64,000 nucleotides of DNA from Euryodendron excelsum (taxonomy: Eukaryota; Streptophyta; Magnoliopsida; Ericales; Pentaphylacaceae), in contig CM065378.1 of assembly GCA_033060915.1 (NCBI GenBank), positions 34,263,501 to 34,327,500 of the forward strand. The letters are read 5' to 3'. Below, piece by piece: positions 25,469-36,989 of this stretch (positions are counted from its first letter, which is position 1; each line of letters begins with the position of its first letter). The notes under the pieces were generated by a model. It was given only the letters and a program-made list of their open reading frames with translations. It was not told where the DNA came from and ran no database searches. The position numbers were made by a program, and so were the translations under genes.

Positions 25469-25913
25469 AGTGGCGGACTCGGGATATCTGCAAATTTTGC
25501 GAGGGGGGCAAAGTTAAAAAAAAATTAGTGGTACCATTTTACCATTTACCAACTAGGCCACTTGAATTTAAATTCTGTAATATGAGACATATTAAATATA
25601 AATAAAGTAAAAATGGTAATGAATGTAGTACCAAAAATATAGACTCTATTTTCCCAATATATATATATATATTTTTTTGGTGTAGACTACAAGAACAAGG
25701 TAAAATTACTTGAATTTGGTAGGGCAAAGATAAATTATTTGAATTTTGGAGGGTAATACAACTATTTTCTTATGAATATGAGGTCTAAAGAAAATTTTTA
25801 TAATTTTAAGGGGGGCCAACACCCCTAATTTATCATAAATACTCAAAATTATATAAGGTATAATGCAATTTTTTAAAACTTAGGGCCCCGCCAGGCCCTT
25901 GTGCTTCCGCCAC
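25469..25913. mobile_element. MITE-like element with GTGGCGGA termini
   Basis: The left end AGTGGCGGACTCGGGAT and the right end CTTGTGCTTCCGCCAC are inverted over GTGGCGGA. Inside each end lie G-rich (GAGGGGGGC) and C-rich (GGGCCCCGCCAGGCCC) segments typical of a widespread plant repeat of this kind. The interior is AT-rich and non-coding. Confidence 0.55.
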
Positions 25914-26620
25914 ATTTAAAGGAGTATTATGATCAATATCATCAGTTTGTTTTACTTGTATAAATAAAATGAGTTAGCAATTTATAATGGATATTGTTGA
26001 TATTGTTGTACGTGCAATGCTTCAAGAATATTCACTTCAATCGACAGAAAAGGACCACATGTAGATTCCCTTTGTATTCATCAAATCGAGATAGAGAATC
26101 CGGTTAGTTAGCCTTTATGCTAAACATCTATGTCTCACGTGATCACTAATTATTTGTGTAATATAGGTATTAAATTTGTTTAATGCATATGATTTATTTT
26201 ATTTATATAAACGATGGCTCAAACTAAAAAATGTGACTAAAAAAAATGTGTAATTATTTGTATTGGGAGTTGGTTATTTTAAATGGTCTCTCATCTACCC
26301 AATTTACTACCATAAGACGGTTCTTGATCCATCCTCTGCATAGAATAGATTTGCAACGAAACACCAGTTTTGTAAAAATATAAATTTGAGAAAAAGAGAA
26401 GAGGGTATGAAACTATTTCTTTCACTTGTTATTATTAGTTAATCTCAGCCAATGACTAATACATAAAAATTCCCCTAATAAAAAATGCATAAGATTATGC
26501 TAAATCATAAAAAAATACCAGAATAATCTGTCAATGTTCAAAGACTGACATTAGAAAGGGGCCATAAGGTGCCAGAAATCAGAATCCTCTCTCTCTCTCT
26601 CTCCAAAGTTCGCAAATTGG

Positions 26621-27073
26621 ATGATGTTGAAACTGTGGAACTGGTATCAGAATTGCTTGGCAGTTCATCCTGTTAAGACTCAGATCATCAGCTCAGGATT
26701 TATTTGGGGATTTGGTGATATTGCTGCTCAAACCGTCACTCATACTACTGCCAAGAAACGTCACCAACTTTCTGTAAGTACCCATCAAGAGATTAAAAAT
26801 CCCACTGTAATATCTTCTTTTCTTATTCATATGCATATCTTGACTTTGTACCGGTATAATTCAGACATTGTAGCTTTTATTCTCTCTTTCAGGCTTTCAG
26901 CATAATAGGTATCACTAATTTTCTCTGTTTCTTTCGTTTCTCTTTCTTTTTCTTTCTTCAATTGTGCTAGTGAAGAGTTCGGTTGCTATCCATTCAATGT
27001 TTGGTCGTATGGGTTTCACTAATTTTCTCTTTATCTATCTCTCCCTCCTCTTCTTTTGGTCCTTGTGGTGATT

Positions 27074-27121
<48 letters not shown>

Positions 27122-27234
27122 CCTTGTTTGCTGTCTTAGTTGTTGGATGATTCATTTGTCGTGAAATCTACCCAAATTGGATGAAGTTGATGCGAGCAAT
27201 TCCCTCTCTTTAAACATAGGTTTTGTCCTCATGG

Positions 27235-27313
<79 letters not shown>

Positions 27314-30257
27314 TTTTCTATGTTGTTTGATTCCTCTAATCCTTGAAAGCTGCACCTTCCTGTTTTTGATCATTTGGCATGGGTAAAGCATGGCCAAAAT
27401 TCCCTTTTCTTTTCCCCTTTTTTCTTGGGTGGGGGTCTGTCATCTTAAAAATGGAAAAAAAATCTACGTGAAAGTGTTTCATCTTATCTATAATCTTGTT
27501 TTTTTATCTTTCAAAAGACCTAATTCCTATAAGAAGCTGACTTAAAATATTAGAAAGTTCTTGGCTTTCCTAAGTGAAATGGTCCTATGGCATGTAGTGA
27601 TATATTGGTCCTTATCATATATAAAACAATCCGCAGCCATCACAGATGCTGCCCTGAAGGAAACTTGGCTTCAGTGGACCAATCACTTTCTTCCTTGCTT
27701 GTGGGAGCTGGTGAAATTCTTTATATAACATATTCCTGGTAACCCTTGAGTGAGACTCAAAGTTTTTCTGTCAATGCTTTATTTTCCCTGGGCTTTCACC
27801 TAGTTACAATTTTTTTACAATGATTCAAAATCACTCCATCATTAGCTTCCTTGCGGAAAAAAAAATAAAAGAGAAACTCTCTTGTGCATTTTGGACTTGC
27901 ACCTTCTGTCATGAATGATTTGATTTGCCAATGGCAGTAGATCCATTTGCTTTGCTTTCAACTGTATATTGATACATAAGGAAAATATGTTTTCATCTTT
28001 TTTTTTTATTTTCTTAGGAGAGGTCACTAGGTTCTGTGCTCTGTGTGTACAATGCCCGGTGACACTCTAGTGATTGTAAAGATTGTTGTGGAGCCAAGCG
28101 TTACATAGCATAATTACTGATTGTTATTTTATTTATTTTCTGAGTGTTTTCTTGTTTGTTCTTGTTATGTCAGTTATATATAGTTACATTTTGACATTAT
28201 TGGCATTTTTTATTTTCTTATCACATGATGAGAAATACTGTTCTTGTTCATACTACATGGCTGGACAGTTAAGAACTCGAGTGTCAAGCAGTTTGTTTGA
28301 TTTATAGAACGATGATCTATCCTCCATATTACAGGATGAAGATGGAGAATTAAAGATTAATTGGAAACGAGTGGCTACCACAAGCTTGTTTGGGTTTGGA
28401 TTGGTTGGACCAGTTGGCCACTTCTGGTTAGTGTTTCTCCCTCATTTCCAATTTTGTCTAAGATTTGCCTGTGGACTTTAAGTTTGGGTTGGGTTAGTAC
28501 AGCCTACAGGCTTCCCAAGCGTCACTAGGAAAATCGTTTTAAAATCTTAAGGGTCTGTGGATAAGTAGTTATCTTCTGACATAATCTTTGATAAAAGATG
28601 ACTAATTTGGAAACTAATTATAAAGAAGGTGGATTTTGAGTAGATATTGATATATTTTGAGCGAAAGAATTAGACTGCGGTGAAATGATAAAAAAGGTCA
28701 TTGTTTAAAATTTTTGGCCACTAAAGAATGCCCACTTACTGACTCTTTATCCTAAACATGGCCCTTTGTTTGAGGTTTGAAACATATTCAGCAAATTTTT
28801 CCTAAAATAAGTTGAAAATGTTCACCGTCAATTGCTGAGAAAATTTGCTAATGAATTTTGGGGGATTATTTTCACAATGAGGCTAAATAAAGGTGTGCTT
28901 CTGCTGATGCCCAGTGGTGAGGTCTCAATTTTCAGTTTATCATATTATCTTTAGTACATTTTTGTGGCTTGTTTACGGGGGAAAACACACTGATCCATTC
29001 TACGTTTCCTGCTCTGCTATGTCTGCATGCCAAAACAATGTGTCTTTCAGGTAGTATTGGGTTGGAAATGCAGTTCAATACTCTATTCTCTCTCATGTAA
29101 TATGGTTCATAGTTTCACTTCTGTTACTTTCACAGCTGCATGTACCAAATGCAAAGGGATTTGGATCTAACATTCTGTGATTAGAATAAACGGAAAGGAA
29201 AAAGAAAATAAAGAAAATGTTCTGAGAGGTATGAATTTGAGGGGGAGTCATATAAGCACCTCATATGTAATGATGAATTTGTGAAAGGTAGGGTTTGAAA
29301 CAAGGGAATGTGGGTGAGTAGGATAAGACATGTTAGACTACCAATTGTACCAAAAACTTAAGCTGTTAGAAAATGAGCCAAAAGAATGTATACCAAGTAT
29401 CTAACAAGAGGCTTAGGAATTCGAGGTTTATTTAACCATCAAAAGCTTGGGAGCTCTAATCAGTCTAAGGTTGTTTAAAATGCTTTACTTGATTGAGGAG
29501 ATGAGGGTAATTGGGATTCTCTTGATTTGGAAGGTCGAAAGATGACGGATGCAATAGAAGACAAGCCTAAAAGTTCCAAAAGGGGGGTAAGGGCATGCAC
29601 TAGCTAAAAGGTCTACCCTCCCCCGACGACAACACCACCCCCCGCTTCCTTCTTTCTCTTCCTTTCTTACTCAAGGGGAATTGTATGATCTTTAATTGTT
29701 CCTTTTTGGTATCCTATAAAGACGATGCAACGTTGGTATATCAGCTTGTGTTGCATTGTCTAGATGCTGAAGAACTAGAAAATCTTTAATCCACCCTTTT
29801 TGGAATCTTTTTAGGCTGCTACCCTTGAGATGCTGATCATCACTTCTTGTCTTGGTTCCTTTTTGATAAATAATTCAATTTATAAACAAAAGGCGCCAAG
29901 GGGGTGTCACCCTTTTGCACTAGATGTATACAAAAGAAGCCCTATACACACTTTACTCCGAAGTATCCAAAACAGTGAAGTGAAGGATTCACACTCTCTT
30001 TAACCCAATCGACAAAAACTTCTAAAATATACTCTTTGAAGCCACCATAGAATCCCTCTATGCCTTCAAAGGGCACCTATTCATTTCTTCTCAAATACAA
30101 CACATCAATCAAAGGAAAGCAACATTCCAAATCTTCTTGCTTTGTTACCTGAAAAGCTCCCTGTCCACTCTCTAATAGTCCCTGCCAGTGAATCGGGAAA
30201 ACACCCATGACATTCCAAAAATGCCCCAGAAAGGTACAACTCCCTGAACGCGGCCCC

Positions 30258-30309
<52 letters not shown>

Positions 30310-30962
30310 AATGTATCAAAGAGGTGATCCACCAATTCCCCTATTTCCTTGCACATGCAACACCAACTAGGGATGGCTTTTTTCTTTCTTGTCAGACACA
30401 CCACATCAAGCAAAGGAAAGCAACATTCCAAACCTTCTTGCTTTGTTTAGCCGAAAAGCTCCCTTTCCACTCTCTAATAGTCTCTGCCACTGTCTTGGGA
30501 AACACCCACGACATTCCAAAAATGCCCCAGGAATGCACAACTCCCTGCCCCCCAACAACATATCAAAGAGGTGATCCACCAATTCCCCTGCTTCCTTGCA
30601 CATGCAACACCAATTAGGGATGACTTTTTTCCGCTTAATGATATTGTCTATGGTGAGAATCCTTTATAACCGTGACTTTGCAGAACACCATAGATGTCAG
30701 ATTTTTATTTTAGAGGTAATGACTTGATGCAAGGGCAAGTGATATCCACTCCAGTGTGGTGGCTTGGGTTTGAGTCATAGAAATCAGCCTTTTCCACAGA
30801 AAAGTTTATTTTACTGAACAAGGTGGTGGAATTTATATAGTTCAAATTATTGCCTCTTATAGTCTTATTGAATGATTTGATTTCTAAAGATCATGGTTGG
30901 ACTGTTTAAGAATAAAGCTTTTGCTTTTTAACCGAGAGATTTAAATAAACAGCATCATGTTC

Positions 30963-31010
<48 letters not shown>

Positions 31011-31422
31011 TAGGTATGAAGGGCTGGATAGGGTTATGAAGTCCCACCTTCATCTACAACCAAAATCCCTGCGATTTGTTGCTAGTAAAGTAGCAATTGA
31101 AGAAATCATTTTTGGGCCCTTGGATTTGCTAGTGTTTTTTACTTACATGGGTTTTTCTACCGGAAAGAGTGCTGCTCAAGTTAAGGAAGACTTGAAGAGG
31201 GATTTCGTCCTGGCCTTCATTTTGGAAGAAGGGATATGGCCAATTCTTCAGGCTGCAAATTTCAGATTTATTCCAGTGAGGTACCAACTCCTCTATGTAA
31301 ACTTCTTCAGCTTGTTAGATAGCTGTTTTCTGTCGTGGGTTGAGCAGCAACAGGATGCTCCTTGGAAACAATGGTTCAGATCTTTTCTGTCTATAAAGGA
31401 ACAAGAAGGCCAAGGTGGATAG
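26621..31422 (+). CDS. Mpv17/PMP22 family membrane protein (At3g24570-like)
   Basis: Three exons, 26621-26773, 28335-28426 and 31014-31422, encode 217 residues, normal for the family. Junction phases are 0 and 2; the second join restores the Trp of GHFWYEGLD. The protein begins [20 protein letters not shown], an N-terminus characteristic of plant Mpv17 proteins, and carries the family signatures [30 protein letters not shown] and the C-terminal [20 protein letters not shown] with four predicted hydrophobic spans. From family knowledge these are inner-mitochondrial or peroxisomal membrane channels of uncertain substrate. Intron 2 is 2.6 kb, contains LINE and SINE remnants, and ends in a 46-base C run just before its acceptor. 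The next gene, a PPR, converges on it. Confidence 0.95.
27076..27119. repeat. CT microsatellite in Mpv17-like intron 1
   Basis: A perfect CT run of about 44 bases. Confidence 0.9.
27238..27311. repeat. Compound CT/CA microsatellite
   Basis: A CT run of about 34 bases passes into a CA run of about 40 bases. Open frames of alternating residues on both strands here are repeat artefacts. Confidence 0.9.
29850..30660 (-). mobile_element. LINE 3' fragment with internal tandem duplication
   Basis: The minus strand encodes [20 protein letters not shown] then [11 protein letters not shown] and, after a frame change, [13 protein letters not shown]: the zf-RVT tail of a plant L1 LINE. It continues through [10 protein letters not shown] and a terminal [12 protein letters not shown], the usual end of such ORF2 proteins. 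A 301-bp unit is duplicated (30101-30401 and 30402 to about 30640). Copy A carries a C run plus A run where copy B has a short CCCCCCAACAA. The element is inverted relative to the Mpv17-like gene, in its intron 2. Confidence 0.75.
30254..30308. repeat. Homopolymer junction, about 25 C then about 30 A
   Basis: The run lies inside copy A of the duplicated LINE segment. The equivalent place in copy B holds only six C and a few A, so the runs appear to be an expansion of that seed or an assembly artefact. Confidence 0.85.
30720..30800 (+). mobile_element. tRNA-derived SINE-like fragment
   Basis: The words TGATGCAAGGGCAAGTGA, GGCTTGGGTTTGAGTCATAG and AAATCAGCC occur in the order and spacing of a plant Au-type SINE head: box A region, box B region, then an AAACAGCC-like motif. 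About 80 bp are recognisable; the 3' tail is unclear. It lies in Mpv17-like intron 2. Confidence 0.5.
30964..31009 (+). repeat. 46-base C homopolymer at a 3' splice site
   Basis: An uninterrupted C run is followed by GTAG and then exon 3 of the Mpv17-like gene at 31014. It therefore occupies the position of the polypyrimidine tract. Confidence 0.9.
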
Positions 31423-33756
31423 CTCTCTCTCTCCAAAAGAAAAAACACATTTCACCTTGGAGAATGCATGTCAGAAAAAAACTAAGAAATGTTTTTGACA
31501 TAAAAAAAAAAAAAAAAAAAAAGAAAACTAAGAAAGGTAATGGAAAATTTTGAGAAATGCCAACTTAGGTTCTTGAAATGCTTTCCAATACAGATCTTCA
31601 GACTTTCTGCGCTCCTTGTGTTGTGATTTTGATTGCTCCTTTATCAAACCAATTGTAAAGTCAAATCAGCTGGGATTCTTCTAATATTTCAGACTTTTTT
31701 TTCCCCTTCTACCTTATGTTTTCCCTTTATTTTTCTTAATTTTCTTCATTTGTTAAGTTTAAAATTATTGATTTACACATTAGAGTTTGGGCAGCAGTTA
31801 GACTGTACAAAAGAGTTTGACAGATGGTTTTTCACTTAAAATTGTTTCCATCGTCAACCATCAATGATGCAGGAGATTTGTCTTATTGGAAAAAAAAAGA
31901 ACAAGCAAAGAGAAGGTTGAGAAGGACGAAACAGGGGGAAAAACAACGGAGTAATAATAATTTGCAAATCTACTTTTCAGGCCTTTTGGGTTCATGATGG
32001 GAAAATCATTTGTTTTTGTACATTTGAGTATTGGTTCTTGTTAATAAATTGTGACGTGAACTTTTATTAATCCACCACTATTATTTGTTGCAAATGGAGA
32101 GGCTTTTAAAGAGATGAATGTCACATGGCAAAATATGATAGGCATTTGTATTACTGAATTACAGGATTTTTCCCTGCAAATCAGGGAATAACTCATGTCC
32201 TAATACCAGTGCGAAGACAACTGAATTAGGTGCGCACAAACGAGCCAAAAAACCTAAGAACTGAACCGGGTTTTATGAGTCTGTCAAAGTTACGGTTCAG
32301 CTTTGGGTCGAAAAATGCCAACTTGTTCAATTCGTTTGATTCTCGGGTTTGCATTTTCAAATCGAGCCAATCTAAGAACCGATCTTATATATGCATGAAA
32401 GTCTATATATATTGAGTATATGTCTTTAAATTATTGTTATTTGCTTTGAATTATTGTTGATTTGTGTTTATTATTTTTGTGAAAAATTGAAGATGCAAGA
32501 TTAATCTTTTTTTTTTTTTAATTTTCAAATGAAAAGCTAGGGTCTACACAATAAAAGTGGACCACACCCAAGGTACGGAACCGCACTTAGAAAACTAAAA
32601 CTAACTCAGGTTGGTTTAATTCAATTTCATGGGATGATCGTTCGGTCCAAAATACTGGAATCGATTAAGTTCAGGTTGGTTGTGTTATTAACTCAGTTAC
32701 TGCTCGAATTATCCCTTCCAAATAAGGAACAGAAGCCGTCTGCACGAGTTTTTCATGTTTGAAAAGCCTTATTTTATGGATTAGAGATCTTTTCTAAATG
32801 CTGGATCACATCCAATTGTTCTGTTTCAGATTCAATTACACCATCAACGCAACCTGCTGGCAACTAAACAAAAAATTACCCCAAGCAAAAAACCTTGATT
32901 TAGAACAACATTTGCATGGGCAAACCATGCATGGAGAGCTAAGAATCTCAACAATTCTTCCTAGGGGCTCATATGCTTGAGATCATTCTTAGTCCAATAA
33001 CACACTTGATGAAATTAAACTCTATAATAGTTACAGAAACTAAAACTATTCAATGTCTACCATTCACTAAAAATGTTATGTAAAGAACTTGGGAAGCAAA
33101 TGTGTTCTACATTTTCTGTGGGTTTATGGTAAGTGGTAACCCTCTCTTGAAGTAGTTTGTTTTGGTTCTACACCAAGCAATACATAGATAGAAGCAAACA
33201 CTTTCTACCTAAAATATGAAGCAAGAAAATTTGTAACAGTGCCAGAAATATGTATCCCAACTTGACAGAACCCTTCTTCTCCAGCCCCAGAAGCCTGACT
33301 AAAAGCACAGTGCAGGCTTTCTTCCATTCACATTATAGAACCGGAAAGCTCTGCAGTGCATTCATCCAGCCCCCAACAACTTCCATGACTGTCTTTCATA
33401 GCATGGCCAGTGGTTGAAAAGCTTAGAGAAAATTTAGACATTGCTTCATAAACATATATTCCAGAGAATTAAACTCCAAGGAGGACAAAAATGAAGTAAA
33501 ACTGTTTTCCAAAAGAAGGCTCAACCCGTAGGTTCATATCTCCCAGTTACAAATATTTTCCTCTTTGGTTGAAAGATGACTAATTCAATCCTACCTGAGG
33601 AAGTTCCCTACTTATTTTCTCAGAGTTAACACGGGCCAGCAACACGGTAACTGCATACCTTCAATAGCCTTGACAGGAACTAAACCTTAAAGCTATATGG
33701 TTCATACTCCATCAAATACAGAAGAACATAAGCACTTGCTTGTATGAGCCAAGAAA
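31423..33756. other. Interval between convergent Mpv17-like and PPR genes
   Basis: This holds the 3' UTRs of the two genes and AT-rich sequence. Around 32230-32700 there are repeated GAACCG/CGGTTC words, giving a low-complexity repeat of unknown type. I see no supported gene. Confidence 0.6.
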
Positions 33757-35420
33757 CTATAAAAATCCAGCCAGCTTCATATCATCCACTACCATATCCA
33801 ACTTCACAGATAAGCCTGCTCTTCTATAGCCAGCGATCAACAAATCATAACTGGACCTTGTGAGCTTGTAAGAACCTCTTATACATTCCAAAAACAATTC
33901 TAACCTATCATAAGCTGCCCGCCTGAAGTATGAACAGATTACCTTATCAACATCCTCTGAGCATTTAAAGGATATCCCTTGTTTCAACATCCTCCCAACA
34001 GAGTATTCTACATCTTCCAATCTATCCAACCTAGCGTACATCTTTATAATCCCACAGTGCACCACCGACAAAATTTCCAGAGCTTGATTGGATTTCATCA
34101 AAATTGTCAGCAGCTCCTCCATCTCTTCCACTTTTCCAAGATCATAAAACAACCCCACAAGCTTCTCGGCCATGATCCCATTTATCTCCCACCCACCATC
34201 CAGTATAAATTTCAAAAACTCTTTAACTTTGACCAGACTTCTCCGTTCGCAATGCCCCACAAGCACCCTTTCCAGTAAGGATACATTAGGTGTGATTCCT
34301 GACGACACCATTTCTTCATAAAATCTATCAGCACCATCAAAATTTTTACATTTGACACAACCAGAAATGAGAGATTCGTATGTCTGAAGATCAGCAGAAA
34401 ATCCAGCAGCCTTTCTGGCTGAGTACCAAGCTTGCATAGCCTTATCATTTCCTGAGATTGCAAACGCCGAGATGAAAGTATTATAGGTTTCAGAATTGGG
34501 TTTGCAGCCATCGGAGCTCTCCATTACTTCAAATAAGCTTAGTGCTGTTATTACATTAGCTGAAGACAAGCAAGCATATATAAGTGCATTGAAAATGCCA
34601 GAGGTGGGTTTCATTCCATGGGCCTCCATTGAAGTAACCACTTGCATTGCAAGCGGCACATTTTTAATCTTTCCGCATATAGATATGAGCTCAGAGTAAC
34701 AACCAGGATTTCTTTCTTTCTCTTTCAGTATTTTCTCTAATCTCCATTCCAACACCTGTCTAAATCAAGCAAACAATTGTGAACAAGTTGAGATGTCGCA
34801 TGATAAATTTTTGGTCACACATTCATTATGCAAAAGATGATAGTCTTCACTATCACCAAAAAAAGATAGGGAAAAAAAAACATGATTGCTTACGAAATTC
34901 AAAAGTTGAAAATGGGCTGAAAGAAAGTATGCCACGGAAATTTATTTTAAGCAGAGAAATTGCATCACTAAAAACATTTGGCATTCATAATTTTAATAAG
35001 CCGAAGAATATCATTCCTACAAACTGATAGCCGAAGTCAATGGTGATTGAATTCAAACAATATTTCTGACAATGATGTGGTTGCTCTCTGAAGCTGAAAA
35101 AGAATTGGAGCAAAAAGAGTGATTTATTATTGGTTATACTATCATTTATTTAATGAACATTGTTTTATAAGTAAACTACAAATTACGATATCAAACACTG
35201 TAATCCACTCTATTTTCTCCATCAAAATGAACTCAAAGAGCCTATTTATCTTGTTACTCAATTTTCTAATAAATCACCTATAAAAGTAATGCTATCAATT
35301 ATCAAACCATTAGTTAGAATACCCATTTCAATATACTCACATTATAACATCAAATTTTCATTTTTCTCTGTTTGGTTGCCATAATCTCTGCTTCCACAAC
35401 GTCAACCTTTAATTTTTCTC

Positions 35421-35461
<41 letters not shown>

Positions 35462-35786
35462 TTGCAATTACCAGCTGAGCTTTCTGAGTAGAGGAAGAGC
35501 TGAGAGAAGTGAGGAGGGCATCCCATGAAAATTCGAAGCTTTTGAGGGTCAAATTATTGTCCTGCTCCGCGTCGAGTGTGGCTTTGATGCGTGACTTTGG
35601 TTCTTCAATCAACTTCGTGACCAAAGACGTGAATTTGCTCGAAATCGACGATGAATTGCTGTGGCAGCGAATAAAACCCAAACGCCGACAATTCTTAAAC
35701 GGAATTGCCAAACACGATTGGCGGCAACTCAACGGCAATCCCTTTCTCAACACAGACAGAAGAACCCTAGCACAAACTAACGCCAT
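33757..35786 (-). CDS. Organellar P-class PPR protein (possibly At4g14190-like)
   Basis: Two exons, 35786-35472 and 34755-33757, encode 437 residues. The phase-0 join reads TQKAQL/VLEWRLEKILKE, a continuous conserved segment (SWDALLTSL before it), which confirms the splice. The N-terminus MALVCARVLLSVLRKG, rich in Arg, Ser and Cys and poor in acidic residues, fits a plastid or mitochondrial transit peptide. Exon 2 contains about seven to eight degenerate PPR units, for example KPTSGIFNALIYACLSS and KPNSETYNTFISAFAIS. There is no DYW or E tail. The comparison to At4g14190 is from memory and not certain. The role, by class, is binding of organellar RNA. A CT repeat lies at the start of its single intron. 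Confidence 0.9.
35424..35459. repeat. GA microsatellite beside the PPR donor site
   Basis: On the gene's own strand this is a CT run starting about 12 bases after the exon 1 donor GTAATTG. Confidence 0.9.
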
Positions 35787-36989
35787 TTTCTATGTTCCTT
35801 TCTTTGTTCGAGTGTCTAACAGAATGAAACAGGAAAATAGAAGATTTTAATCTCTTCCCTTCTCTTTCCAAGTTCTAAACTGGCTGGAACTTCAGCAAGA
35901 ATTGAGATTTACTCTTCATTGTAACCCGAATTTTTTGTAAAAATAAAAATAAAAAAAAATACTTTTATTTTTATTCATTTTTTTTACTTTTTTTTTTCTC
36001 ACTAAAAATTTAAATTTTAAGCGAACCCGTAGAGAATATTTAGATGCAGGGATGTGACAGTACTAACCACAGTTTTTTAATTCTCGATTCTACCTCTCTT
36101 TTTTTTTCTTTTTCTTTTTGTCCGTCGGTCTTTCCTTCTTCCAAATCTTTTTAATATCTTGGCATTTAGAAATGTTTATACTACTCTAAAAACTACTCTT
36201 TAGAGTTTAGAGGGCCAACCAAGAAAAAAGAATGAATTTTAAAACAAACTTGTCCAAGTACTAATAATATTTTGAACTAAAATATAATTTACCGAAACTT
36301 TACCAAATAGTGCAATTTTCTACACTGAATTTTCCGAGTTTTAGCCAATTTTTTGGATTTATATTCAAATTTTCATCCAGCTTAAAAAGGGCACCACAAT
36401 GTACAAGACTATCGCTATTTATGGAAATTGACTAAGTTTTAGAACCATTGTTGCCAACAAACTCAGGAAGGAGAATTCATTTGCTTGCCTAGAGGTGGTT
36501 TTACAGAATTCCGGCATCTTTGACACCCGCAAATAATCCATTGAATAAGAAACTCCCCCAATCTATGCCTTCATTTCAGTTACTTCGTGAAAGATCATGC
36601 ACATTTTGCAATCAAACAACACTTAAAAAAAAAAGTGTATTCATCCTCTTAACCATTAAAAGAAAATGGCTGACATTGAATCAATTCACACTTCTCTAAA
36701 TACAAGAAGGTAGAGCAGCCCGGTTGAAACCTCCCCATATATTTATTTCACACGTCAAGGTGCATAAACAAAAATGAAAAAATTAACTCAGGATTTTTTC
36801 TATCAAACATATCGAGACAAAGGTTAGGGTTGCATACACAACCATGGGCCAAGAACAAGAATCCTCATCTTCTCTCATAATGTACACTAACCCCTCTCTC
36901 TCTCTCTCTCTCTGCACTATCATTTTTCCCCAGAGAGAGGTAATTACATCAAAACCTATCTGGGCAGCGATGATAACAAACTTGAAGGA
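35787..36989. other. Interval between the PPR start and the AP4B stop
   Basis: Both flanking genes are on the minus strand, so this 1.2 kb contains the PPR promoter and leader and the AP4B 3' UTR. It is AT-rich with T and A runs; a CT run is at about 36893-36915. No open frame is supported. Confidence 0.65.

Larger units (their letters stand above)
20571..26620. other. Gene-free interval between divergent PPR and Mpv17-like genes
   Basis: About 6 kb separate the start of the minus-strand PPR gene and the plus-strand Mpv17-like gene. It is filled mostly by transposon remnants: a TIR element (20833-22457), a LINE (22464-24245), a tandem SINE-like repeat (25245-25455) and a MITE (25469-25913). 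The rest is AT-rich with no supported gene. A CT run at about 26588-26602 forms the leader just before the Mpv17-like start. Confidence 0.7.

Noticed and set aside
30077..30431. Gly/Phe-rich and Pro/Lys-rich open frames over the C/A run
   Set aside because: Their composition comes from the homopolymers; the only real protein signal there is the decayed LINE on the minus strand.
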